Origin: Mesorhizobium sp.
GTDB taxonomy: Bacteria > Pseudomonadota > Alphaproteobacteria > Rhizobiales > Rhizobiaceae
Direction of reading: 5' to 3'
DNA length: 59,113 nt
Assembly (NCBI GenBank): GCA_004020645.1
Contig: SAQL01000037.1
Span: 1-59,113 of the forward strand
Under the pieces are notes generated by a model, which ran no database searches, was not told the origin of the DNA, and was given only the letters and a program-made list of their open reading frames with translations. Both the position numbers and the translations under genes were made by a program. Of this stretch, positions 35,146 to 43,297 are shown piece after piece. Every line of letters begins with the position of its first letter. Position 1 is the stretch's first letter.

Positions 35146-36024
35146 TCAGACCCGATCGTCTCGCACGTCGAGCGCATCGCGCAGTCCGTCGCCAATGAAG
35201 TTGAAGCTGGTCACGGCGATCGTGATGGCGGCCCCGGGGATGATCGCCAGCCAGGGTGCACTGTCCAGATACTGCTGGGCGCCCTCGAGCATGTTGCCCC
35301 AGCTGGGCAGCGGCGGCTGAATGCCGTACCCCAGGAAGCTGATATAGGCTTCCAGCAGGATCGCGCGCGCCACTGTCAGCGTCGCGGCCACGATGATCGG
35401 GCCCATGGCGTTGGGCAGGATCTCGCGGAACATGATATGCGTGCCACTCAACCCCACCATGCGCCCGGCCAATACAAACTCGCGCTCGCGCAATGACCGT
35501 ACTTCGGCCTCGACAATTCGGGCTACCTCCATCCAGCTGGTGATAGCGACGATGACGGTGACCATAGCGGGGCTCGGCTTCAGTGCGGCGGCCAAGGCCA
35601 GCAACAAGAAGATGGAGGGGAACGACAGGAAGCCGTCGACCGTGCGCATCAGTGCTGCACCGATCCAGCCGCCGCGGTAGCCCGCGATCACGCCGACGAG
35701 CGTTCCGATCAGCGTCGACAGCAGCATGGCAAAGAATGCCACCAGCATTGAGGTCCTCCCCGCCATGAACAGCCGCGCCGCCACGTCCCGCCCCAAAGGA
35801 TCGGTCCCGAGATAGTGGTCACCGGTCAGCGGCGGTGAAAAGCGAGCGCGCAAATCGATGTATAAGGAATCATATGGCAGGAGATGGGGGCCGAAGACGC
35901 ATGCCAGCGTGAGAAGGGTGATCATCGCCACCCCCAGCAACGCCAGATGATGGCTCGTGAAACGGCGAACCGTGCGGCTGCGCCACCAGCGGCTTGGTTC
36001 TGCATTTGCGGCAAGAGCGGTCAT
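35146..36024 (-). CDS. Oligopeptide/opine-type ABC transporter permease (DppC/OppC family)
   Basis: This 292-aa inner-membrane permease begins with a cytoplasmic N-terminus followed by a hydrophobic segment (HLALLGVAMITLLTLACVFG, about residues 26-45). It has the DppC-type GTDPLGRDVAARLFMAGRTS near residue 75 and the EAA loop EAYISFLGYGIQPPLPSWG near residue 217. About six membrane segments are visible. AGGAGGC precedes the ATG. It is the partner of the permease at 36059, in an operon with binding protein and fused ATPase. Confidence 0.92.
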   Translation of the reverse strand: MTALAANAEPSRWWRSRTVRRFTSHHLALLGVAMITLLTLACVFGPHLLPYDSLYIDLRARFSPPLTGDHYLGTDPLGRDVAARLFMAGRTSMLVAFFAMLLSTLIGTLVGVIAGYRGGWIGAALMRTVDGFLSFPSIFLLLALAAALKPSPAMVTVIVAITSWMEVARIVEAEVRSLREREFVLAGRMVGLSGTHIMFREILPNAMGPIIVAATLTVARAILLEAYISFLGYGIQPPLPSWGNMLEGAQQYLDSAPWLAIIPGAAITIAVTSFNFIGDGLRDALDVRDDRV

Positions 36025-36058
36025 TTTTCTGCCTCCTGTTGGGAGTGAGGTTACGCGC

Positions 36059-37009
36059 TCAACCCAGACGAATGCGCGGGTCGACGATCGCCACCGCGAT
36101 GTCTGCGATCAGATTGCCCAGGATGACGAGGATGGCTGAGAACATCAGCAGTCCCATCACGACCGGGTAGTCGCTGTATCCGAGGCTGTCCAAGAACAGT
36201 CGACCCATCCCCGGCCAGGTAAACACTGTCTCCGTCACCAGCGCGCCGGTCAGGATGCTGGGAAGCTGCACCCCGGCCAGTGTGATCATCGGCAAAAGCG
36301 CATTGCCGACGACGTGCTTCATTATGACTCGGCGCTCGCTCAGGCCCTTGGCGCGGGCGGTCTTGACAAAATCCTGGCTGATGGCGTCGAGCGTCGCGGT
36401 GCGCATGTAGCGGCTCCAGATCGCGACATGCACCAGCGACAGTACGATGCTTGGCAGGATCAGGTGGTGGAGATAGTTCAGGACCGAACCGTCGCCGATC
36501 GTGTACATGTTGCCTGCAGGCAGCCAGCCCAGCCGCAAGGAGAAGATATAGATGCCAACGAGCCCGAACCAGAAGGTCGGGATCGACAGCGCGACCATAG
36601 CTCCGACCGTCGCGACATGGTCGAACATTGAATAACGGTGCGTGGCGCCACGGATACCGATCCAGGTGCCGATGGCGATCGCAATCGCGGTGGACGTACC
36701 CATCAGCAGCAGCGTGGCAAAGACGTGCCGGCCAATCACTGCCAGCACAGGCGCGCCATCGCGGAAGGAGTGGCCCCAGTCGCCCTGGAGAAGCCGCCAG
36801 GCCCAGTCGAGATATTGCATCAAAAGAGGACGGTTCAGCCCCAATTGCTCTTTCAGGCGATCGAGATCGTCCTGCGTCATGCCGGGATCAAGCCCGAATT
36901 GCGCCAGCGGACCCCCCGGCAGCAGGTTCAGGACGAGGAATCCGATGACCGAGACGATCAGGAGCAGGATGAGGCTCTGCGAGAGCCGGTTGAGCAGGAA
37001 GCCGCGCAT
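36059..37009 (-). CDS. Oligopeptide/opine-type ABC transporter permease (DppB/OppB family)
   Basis: This 316-aa permease begins with an N-terminal membrane anchor (LILLLIVSVIGFLVLNLLPG), followed by the DppB-typical GPLAQFGLDPGMTQDDLDRL near residue 33. The EAA loop with FVKTARAKGLSERRVIMKHV is near residue 220, and TETVFTWPGMGRL is near residue 265. It forms the translocation pore with the DppC-like protein 34 bp downstream. A GAGGAGAG site precedes the ATG. Confidence 0.92.
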   Translation of the reverse strand: MRGFLLNRLSQSLILLLIVSVIGFLVLNLLPGGPLAQFGLDPGMTQDDLDRLKEQLGLNRPLLMQYLDWAWRLLQGDWGHSFRDGAPVLAVIGRHVFATLLLMGTSTAIAIAIGTWIGIRGATHRYSMFDHVATVGAMVALSIPTFWFGLVGIYIFSLRLGWLPAGNMYTIGDGSVLNYLHHLILPSIVLSLVHVAIWSRYMRTATLDAISQDFVKTARAKGLSERRVIMKHVVGNALLPMITLAGVQLPSILTGALVTETVFTWPGMGRLFLDSLGYSDYPVVMGLLMFSAILVILGNLIADIAVAIVDPRIRLG

Positions 37010-37079
37010 TCAACTCTCCTCTTTCAAGACAGCGCCGAAGATTGGCCGCCGCTGCTAGGCGGCGGCGGCCAGATGTATG

Positions 37080-38750
37080 TCAGGCCTTCCAATGCCATCC
37101 GGCGGCATGCCAGGATGCGACGCGGGCGTTGGAATTTGCCTCGAACCCCTCCAGCCCTTCCTTGCGGCCGAACACGTTGGCGTAGGCAAACAGAGGCAGG
37201 AACGGCAGATCCTGACGGACGATTTCCTGCACACGCAGATAGATGGCGCGCCGCTCTTCCCGATCGAAGGTGCGGGTGCCCTTGTCGAGCAGCGCATCGA
37301 CCTCCGGGTTGGAGTATTGGCCTGTGTTCGAGCCCTTTCCGCCCTTCGCGACGATCGCCTTGGTGTGCAGGCGGTTGGTAGCGTCCGGGTCTGCCGCAAT
37401 CAGATAGGTGACACCCACCATGGCCGAGTCGAATTGCGATTTGAGCCAGAAATCGCCCCACATGACGGCGGCCGGCAGGTTCGAGATGGTCATCTCCACC
37501 CCGATCTCGGCGAATGTCTGCTGCAGGAACTGCTGCGCCTGCTCGCGCAGGTGGTTGCCGGAGGTGGTGGAGTTGGAGAACGACAGACGCACCCCGTCCT
37601 TCACCCGTATTCCGTCGGCTCCGGGTACCCAGCCGGCCTCGTCGAGGATCTGGCGCGCGCGCTCGAGGTTGAACTCCTGCGCCGGCAGGTTCGGATTGTA
37701 GTAGTAGGAATTCTGCGGCATGAACGTCTCAGTGGGGGCATGGACTCCGTAATAAATTGCTTCGAGGATAGCTTTCCTATCAATTGCGGCGTAGAGCGCC
37801 TGGCGGACCGCCGGGTCCTTGAATTGCGGCTTCTCAAGATTGAGGTAGATCGACTCGACCGATGCCCCGCGCTCCAGCATGACCGCGCGATCCGGTAGTT
37901 TGCTGGCTTCCTCATAGTGGTCGGCGGTTATGAATGCCTGGTCGACAAGATCAATGTCGCCGCTCTTGAACTGGGTGTAGAGCACTGTCATGTCGGGGAT
38001 GTATTTGAAGACGAGCCGCTCCAAATAGGGGCCCTCCCCGGCATAGTCTGCGTTCGCGACGAGTTCGATATGGTCGCCGGCAATTCGCTGCGCCCACTTG
38101 AATGCGCCAGTGCCGACAGGCGCCTGATTGAAGGCGGCGGCGTTGGGGTCGGCTTCTTTTTCGAGGATGTGCTTGGGAACCATGAAGGTTTCGGCGAGAA
38201 ACGACAGGTAGGGGGCGAAAGCCTCCTCCATCCGCCAGGTGAGCTCGGTCGGAGAGACCACCTTGATATCGCGCACCAGCGAATGGCCGGCCGTGCGCCA
38301 CGCGCGGAATTTCGGATTGGTGATGAGCTCGAGAGTGAATTTCACGTCCTCGGCCGTGAAGGGCGTGCCGTCGTGCCAGCGGACGTCATCACGCAGGCGA
38401 ATGCGCCACACAAGTCCGTCCTCTGAAATGCCGCCATTGTCTTGGCTCGGCACTTCGACTGCGAGGTTTGGCTGGAGAACACCTTTCGGATCCATGCGAA
38501 CGAGTGCATCAAACACTGAGAAATGCACAGCGTCGTCGCACTCGGTATGCGGCATCAGTGGATTGAAGACGGTGGGTTCCTGCGAAAATCCGACGACGAC
38601 GCGGCCGGTTGGGCTCGCTGGAGGGTTCTGGGCGAAGGCGGGCTTGCCCAACAGATTGGGCGCAATGAGGCCTGCCGCCCCGCCTATGGCCATCAACCGC
38701 AGCGCATCGCGCCGCGAGTAGTTTGATTTGGAGTTTGAACGTTCAGTCAT
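37080..38750 (-). CDS. Periplasmic substrate-binding protein, peptide/opine family (family 5), Tat-type signal
   Basis: This 556-aa binding protein begins with a twin-arginine signal: SRRDALRL at residues 12-19, a short hydrophobic core, and an AFAQ cleavage region near residue 40. It shows family-5 patterns such as VPSQDNGGISEDGLVWRIRL and VRWHDGTPFTAEDVKFTLEL near residue 125. Tat export suggests folding in the cytoplasm before secretion. It captures the substrate for the permeases and ATPase around it. Family-5 proteins bind peptides but also opines, so the ligand is open. Confidence 0.92.
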   Translation of the reverse strand: MTERSNSKSNYSRRDALRLMAIGGAAGLIAPNLLGKPAFAQNPPASPTGRVVVGFSQEPTVFNPLMPHTECDDAVHFSVFDALVRMDPKGVLQPNLAVEVPSQDNGGISEDGLVWRIRLRDDVRWHDGTPFTAEDVKFTLELITNPKFRAWRTAGHSLVRDIKVVSPTELTWRMEEAFAPYLSFLAETFMVPKHILEKEADPNAAAFNQAPVGTGAFKWAQRIAGDHIELVANADYAGEGPYLERLVFKYIPDMTVLYTQFKSGDIDLVDQAFITADHYEEASKLPDRAVMLERGASVESIYLNLEKPQFKDPAVRQALYAAIDRKAILEAIYYGVHAPTETFMPQNSYYYNPNLPAQEFNLERARQILDEAGWVPGADGIRVKDGVRLSFSNSTTSGNHLREQAQQFLQQTFAEIGVEMTISNLPAAVMWGDFWLKSQFDSAMVGVTYLIAADPDATNRLHTKAIVAKGGKGSNTGQYSNPEVDALLDKGTRTFDREERRAIYLRVQEIVRQDLPFLPLFAYANVFGRKEGLEGFEANSNARVASWHAAGWHWKA

Positions 38751-38788
38751 TGGAATTCCCCTTGTTCTGGCGGTATCCGCCGTGGCTC

Positions 38789-40453
38789 TTACCCGTTTGC
38801 TGCAACCGGGCGGGTAGATCCCGGCTGCTCTCCAGGAATCGCCGCCACCAGCTCACGCGTGTAGGCTGATTGCGGGTCGAGGAAGATTTGCGAGGGCGGT
38901 CCGCGTTCAACGATCCGCCCTTTCTGCATCACCGCGATTTCGTCGCAGATCTGGCTGGCGACGCGCAGATCGTGGGTGATGAAGATCATCGACACGCCGG
39001 TCTCCCGCTGGATCTGATCCAGCAGCTGCAGGATCTGGGCCTGGATCGACACGTCGAGCGCCGACACAGCTTCGTCGGCGATCAGCAGCTTCGGCCTGAA
39101 CATCAGCGCCCGGGCAATGCCTATGCGCTGGCGCTGCCCACCGGAAAATTCGTGCGGATAGCGGCCAAAGGCGCCGGCATCGAGTCCGACATGGGCCAGG
39201 AGCGCCTTCGCCTCTTCGCGCGCCTGGGCATAGGGTGTTCCGTGCGCGACTGGGCCAACGGTCAGGATGTGGCCGACAGTCGAACGCGGGTTGAGCGACG
39301 CGAAGGGATCCTGGAAGATCATCTGGATCCGCGGCCGCAGCGGGCGGAACTCGGCTTCGGAAAGCCTGGCGATGTCGCGGCCCTCGAACAGAATCCCACC
39401 GCCGTCGTTGTCGAGCAGCTTGATCAAAAGCCGACCAAGCGACGATTTGCCGGAACCGCTTTCCCCCACAACGCCGAGTGTGCGTCCTGGCGCCAGATCG
39501 AACGAGACCTCGTTGACCGCCGGCACGACGCGTTGCGCGCCGAACAGGGAATTGCCGCTGCGGTAGGTCTTCATCAGACCCGCGACCTTCAGGATCGGCG
39601 CCTTGTTGGCCGTCTCCAGAGGAATGCGGTCCTCGCCGGTCAGGCGCGGGACGGCCGCGAGAAGGCGCCGGGTGTAGGGATGGCCAGGCGATTTCAGGAC
39701 CTGTTGAGCCGTACCCTGTTCGACAATGTGGCCTTTCTCCATCACGACGACGCTGTCTGCAATCTCGGCCACCACCCCGAAGTCATGGGTGATGAACATG
39801 ACGCTCATTCCCTTGCGGCGCTGAATCTCGCGGATCAGCTGCAGGATCTGCGCCTGGGTGGTCACGTCGAGCGCGGTCGTCGGTTCATCCGCGATCAGGA
39901 TCGTGGGCTCGAGTGCCAGCGCCATGGCGATCATAACCCGCTGCCGCTGCCCGCCAGAAAGCCGGAATGGATACTGATGATACATGAGTTCGGGGTCGGG
40001 CAACCCCACCTCGGTCAGCAACTCGATAGCGCGGCCGCGACGGGATTTCGGAGTGCCGACGCTATGCGCCGCCATGACCTCGTCGATCTGTGCGCCCACG
40101 GTCATCAACGGATTGAGCGCCGAGAGCGGGTCCTGAAAGATCATCGATACGACTCGACCGCGCAGGCTGCGCAGCTTGTCCGGCGGCATGCCTATGATGT
40201 TCATTCCATCGAGGTGGATGGCGCCCGAGGAGACGTGGATCACCCGAGGCAACAGCCCCATGATGGCGTTGGCGGTGACCGACTTGCCGGATCCGGATTC
40301 GCCAATGACGCACAGAATCTGGCCGCGTTTCAGATCGAAGGAGATGTTCTCGACGGCATGGGTCCGTTCCATGCCTTCCGGCAAATTCACCGTGAGGTCG
40401 CGCACCGAAAGCGCCACATCGTGGGGGGCTACAGCGTGGATGCTTGCGACCAT
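38789..40453 (-). CDS. Fused double ABC ATPase of peptide/opine type (DppD-DppF fusion)
   Basis: This 554-aa protein has two complete ABC domains. The first has Walker A GESGSGKS near residue 52, signature LSGGQRQRV near residue 165 and Walker B ILIADEPTTALD near residue 188. The second has GESGSGKSS near residue 333, FSGGQRQRIG near residue 436 and LLIADEAVSALD near residue 459. The ATG at 40453 is chosen over GTG 40462 because GGGGAGGTGAT lies 6-8 bp before it. It energises the transporter and is the first large gene of the 11-kb minus-strand operon running to tdh. Confidence 0.92.
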   Translation of the reverse strand: MVASIHAVAPHDVALSVRDLTVNLPEGMERTHAVENISFDLKRGQILCVIGESGSGKSVTANAIMGLLPRVIHVSSGAIHLDGMNIIGMPPDKLRSLRGRVVSMIFQDPLSALNPLMTVGAQIDEVMAAHSVGTPKSRRGRAIELLTEVGLPDPELMYHQYPFRLSGGQRQRVMIAMALALEPTILIADEPTTALDVTTQAQILQLIREIQRRKGMSVMFITHDFGVVAEIADSVVVMEKGHIVEQGTAQQVLKSPGHPYTRRLLAAVPRLTGEDRIPLETANKAPILKVAGLMKTYRSGNSLFGAQRVVPAVNEVSFDLAPGRTLGVVGESGSGKSSLGRLLIKLLDNDGGGILFEGRDIARLSEAEFRPLRPRIQMIFQDPFASLNPRSTVGHILTVGPVAHGTPYAQAREEAKALLAHVGLDAGAFGRYPHEFSGGQRQRIGIARALMFRPKLLIADEAVSALDVSIQAQILQLLDQIQRETGVSMIFITHDLRVASQICDEIAVMQKGRIVERGPPSQIFLDPQSAYTRELVAAIPGEQPGSTRPVAANG

Positions 40454-40458
40454 CGCGA

Positions 40459-40602
40459 TCACCTCCCCTTTAAACCGAGCGGGTCCACGCTGTTGCGGAC
40501 CGCATCATCGCCCTTTGAGCAGAAGCACCTCACCGTAGCGGCCCTAGTCTGGCCATCTCGGCGCTCCGCGCCCTGGGGCTGCGAGACATGGGTTCTGCTC
40601 AT
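40459..40602 (-). CDS. Possible 47-codon leader ORF before the ABC operon
   Basis: A short frame starts with ATG 40602 behind AAGGGAG and ends with a TGA whose bases fall within the ribosome site of the ATPase gene, 5 bp before its start. It encodes a 47-residue Arg-rich peptide with no recognised family and no threonine or glycine run. It could couple translation to the ATPase or be accidental. Confidence 0.3.
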   Translation of the reverse strand: MSRTHVSQPQGAERRDGQTRAATVRCFCSKGDDAVRNSVDPLGLKGR

Positions 40603-40624
40603 CCTGGCGGCTCCCTTGATTAAA

Positions 40625-40642
40625 TCCGGTCCGTATACCGGA
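40625..40642. promoter_or_regulatory. Inverted repeat TCCGGT-N6-ACCGGA in a 590-bp divergent region
   Basis: A perfect 6-bp inverted repeat with 6-bp centre lies 171 bp upstream of the ATPase start, between the ABC operon (minus) and the FAD oxidoreductase at 41194 (plus). It is a candidate operator or protein-binding dyad. The remaining 40643-41193 shows no convincing gene. Both divergent promoters must lie in this gap. Confidence 0.35.
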
Positions 40643-41193
40643 CACTGTTCCCTTTTCTTGGAGAACTCTCCGAAGGCGTAAGCCCTGCCTATCGGAAGTC
40701 CTCTGGAGCTTGCCTGCCATCAGGAAGGGTTGCTCCGTTCTTTCGGCCAGTTTGACTGTTTTGTTTCCGCATAGTCGTCGAAATTTGGCCCTCGGGCGGC
40801 AGGAACTTCTGAAAAGAACGTCCAGTTCGGCATTTCACTCTGCACCTGTTCCGGCGGAGTCTGCACGAGCATTGAGGCCGGTGAAGTGGCTCCGATCACT
40901 GCCACCTCGCAATCGCCGAACACGGGCTCCGTCCGTGCTCCGCCGAACGGATCCGACGTATGTCCCGGGAGGAAGCAAATTTCATTGGCGAATGCTCCTA
41001 TGCTTGTTTGGGACAGAACGAGATGAATTGTACTCCTGCAGCCGCCACCTGGCTGGGGTAACGGTGAGCCTTTCGCGCAATAATTGGCTGTCCTATCGGC
41101 TGCTAACCGCACGATATTCCGTCTAGGCACAAACTCCGCAGCCCTCCGCTGCGGCCCTCGGGCTAGGGTGCATCAACTATTGGAGTACTGTCG

Positions 41194-42519
41194 ATGCCCG
41201 CGCCGCTCATGCACATCGAGTCCAGCCCATCCCTGCCTCGCGAGGCAGACGTCGTTGTCATCGGCGGGGGCGTGGTTGGTGTCTTCACCGCCTACTATCT
41301 TGCGCGACGGGGCGTCGTTGTCGCTTTGCTGGAGAAAGGTCGCGTGGCGGCCGAGCAGTCCAGCCGCAATTGGGGTTGGTGCCGCCAGCAGAACCGCGAC
41401 GGGCGCGAACTGCCGATGGCGACGAAGAGCCTCGATCTCTGGGAGAAGGTGGCGCAGGAGACAGGCGAGGACACGGGTTTTCGCCGTTGCGGACTCTTTT
41501 ATCTCTCGCAGGACGAGAGCGAGCTGGCCGGCTGGGCGAAGTGGCGCAACTTCGCGAAGACGGTCGGCGTCACGACGCACATGTTAACTGCGGAGGAAGC
41601 GACCGAACGGGGCAAGGCGACCGGGCGCCGGTGGAAAGGCGGGGTGCTCTCGCCCACCGACGGAACCGCCGACACCTCGCGGGCAGTGCCCGTCGCCGCG
41701 CGCGGAATCATGGCCGCCGGCGGCAGCGTGCACCAGCAATGCGCCGCGCGGACCGTTGAGCTTAGTGCAGGCCGGGTCAGCAGTGTGGTGACGGAAAGCG
41801 GCACTATCCGGACCAAGACGGTCGTCATGGCCGGCGGCGCATGGGCTTCGTCCTTCTGCCACCAGCTCGGCATTCGCTTCCCGCAAGCTTCTGTGCGTTC
41901 TTCGATACTGGCCGTCGCGCCCGGAGTGGATGGATTGCCGGGCGCCCTCTATACCTCCGGGATCGCGTTTACGCGCCGAGGCAACGGTGGTTACACACTG
42001 GCAATCAGCGGGCGCGCACGCGTTGACCCGACGTCGCAGCAGTTGCGGTTTGCACGAGAATTCGTGCCCATGTTTGCCCGCCGCTGGCGCAACCTGTCGC
42101 CCGGCGGCCCCGAGGGCTGGCGGCAGGGCCATGAAACGCTTGCCAAATGGGCGCCTGACGAGGTGACCCCCATGGAGCGAAACCGGATACTCGATCCGCG
42201 GCCGGACCTGGGTCAGATCAATCTCACCTATCGGCGCGCCTGCGAGCTGATCCCGGAGCTCCGACGCGTCACCATTGCCGATGCATGGGCCGGCTATATC
42301 GACAGCACGCCCGACGGCATCCCGGTCATCGGTGAGGTCGAAGGCGTTCCAGGCTTCATCCTGGCGGCCGGCTTCAGCGGTCACGGCTTCGGGATAGGGC
42401 CAGGAGCCGGACACCTGATTGCCGACATCATCACAGGCTGCGAAGCGATCGTCGATCCGCGTCCGTACCGGCCAGAGCGCCTGAAGACCGCTGCTTGGGG
42501 CAAGGTCGCCGAATTCTGA
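41194..42519 (+). CDS. FAD-dependent oxidoreductase, DAO family (SRNWGWCRQQNRD subgroup, paralogue 2)
   Basis: This 441-aa protein has VVVIGGGVVGVFTAYYLARR (residues 20-39), the subgroup signature EQSSRNWGWCRQQNRD near residue 54, WAGYIDSTPDGIPV near residue 367, and GFSGHGFGIGPGAGHL near residue 393. It is clearly paralogous to the protein at 25940-27262. D-amino acid or opine-type oxidation is expected. GGAG precedes the ATG by 9 bp. It is divergent from the ABC/threonine operon and followed by an Lrp regulator. Confidence 0.87.
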   Translation: MPAPLMHIESSPSLPREADVVVIGGGVVGVFTAYYLARRGVVVALLEKGRVAAEQSSRNWGWCRQQNRDGRELPMATKSLDLWEKVAQETGEDTGFRRCGLFYLSQDESELAGWAKWRNFAKTVGVTTHMLTAEEATERGKATGRRWKGGVLSPTDGTADTSRAVPVAARGIMAAGGSVHQQCAARTVELSAGRVSSVVTESGTIRTKTVVMAGGAWASSFCHQLGIRFPQASVRSSILAVAPGVDGLPGALYTSGIAFTRRGNGGYTLAISGRARVDPTSQQLRFAREFVPMFARRWRNLSPGGPEGWRQGHETLAKWAPDEVTPMERNRILDPRPDLGQINLTYRRACELIPELRRVTIADAWAGYIDSTPDGIPVIGEVEGVPGFILAAGFSGHGFGIGPGAGHLIADIITGCEAIVDPRPYRPERLKTAAWGKVAEF

Positions 42520-42752
42520 TCAGAGCCGGCCGCGGCGGCCTCACTCTTGGGGCGAAACGCAGTGTCGGTTCCCGCTTGCCAGATGGGACAAGATATTGGT
42601 CGATGCTATGATAAGCGTATGACTCCAAAGCTTCAGAGCCCGATCCGATCAGCGCCAGCTAGCTCTACGCGGGTTTGTTGCCGGCGCTCGCAAGTGATGA
42701 CTGTCGTGGTCCGCGGGGCAATCCGCAGATCATGGTTTGATGGGGCCTCTTC

Positions 42753-43250
42753 ATGAAGCTCGACAAGATCGACATCAAGATCCTATCGGAATTGCAGAAG
42801 AATGGCCGCATATCCAACGTGGAGCTCGCCGACTTGGTGCATCTGTCACCGAGCCCCTGCCTGATGCGAGTCAAGAAGCTTCAGGCGGAAGGTTTCATCA
42901 CCGGCTATTCCGCCCAGATCGACGTCTCGAAACTTGGCCAAACGCTGACGGTCTTTACCGAGATCACGCTCAGAAATCATCGCCAGAACGACTTCGCGCG
43001 GTTTCTCGCGACGGTCGAGAAGATCGACTCCGTCATCGAATGCCATCTCGTTTCAGGCGGCTACGACTATCTTGTGAAGTTCATCACGGCGGGGATCACA
43101 GAATATCAGACGATCATGGAACGTCTGCTCGAAATGGACATCGGGATCGACAAGTACTTCAGCTTTGTCGTGCTGAAGTCGCCGATCGTGAAATCTCACC
43201 TGCCGCTAGACGCCATATTCGACAATGAGGCAGAGGCTGATCGCTCTTGA
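42753..43250 (+). CDS. Lrp/AsnC-family transcriptional regulator
   Basis: This 165-aa protein has an N-terminal helix-turn-helix (LDKIDIKILSELQKNGRIS, residues 3-21) and a RAM effector domain with HLVSGGYDYLVKF near residue 103 and the conserved end DKYFSFVVLKS near residue 134. It likely senses an amino acid and regulates the FAD oxidoreductase 233 bp upstream or the divergent operon beyond. It ends 23 bp before a strong hairpin shared with the convergent dapD. A broken paralogue is at 53080-53511. Confidence 0.92.
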   Translation: MKLDKIDIKILSELQKNGRISNVELADLVHLSPSPCLMRVKKLQAEGFITGYSAQIDVSKLGQTLTVFTEITLRNHRQNDFARFLATVEKIDSVIECHLVSGGYDYLVKFITAGITEYQTIMERLLEMDIGIDKYFSFVVLKSPIVKSHLPLDAIFDNEAEADRS

Positions 43251-43273
43251 TGGGGTAGCGTCGGCATGCCTCG

Positions 43274-43297
43274 CCCGCGCTAGGCATGTAGCGCGGG
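43274..43297. terminator. Hairpin between convergent lrp and dapD, overlapping the dapD stop
   Basis: The perfect 9-bp arms CCCGCGCTA / TAGCGCGGG enclose a 6-base loop, with GTTT following on the plus strand. It fits an intrinsic terminator for lrp. The TAG stop of the minus-strand dapD (43280-43282) lies inside the left arm, so one structure could serve both convergent genes. Confidence 0.6.

Noticed and set aside
38870..40681. 603-aa plus-strand open frame opposite the ABC ATPase
   Set aside because: It is the antisense shadow of a protein with complete ATPase motifs, and its translation matches no family.
40720..41130. 136-aa minus-strand open frame in the divergent gap before 41194
   Set aside because: No ribosome site, no recognisable family, and irregular composition; treated as chance.
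42520..42550. GC-rich palindrome after the FAD oxidoreductase at 42519
   Set aside because: Arms of only about five bases and no T-run; too weak to call a terminator.
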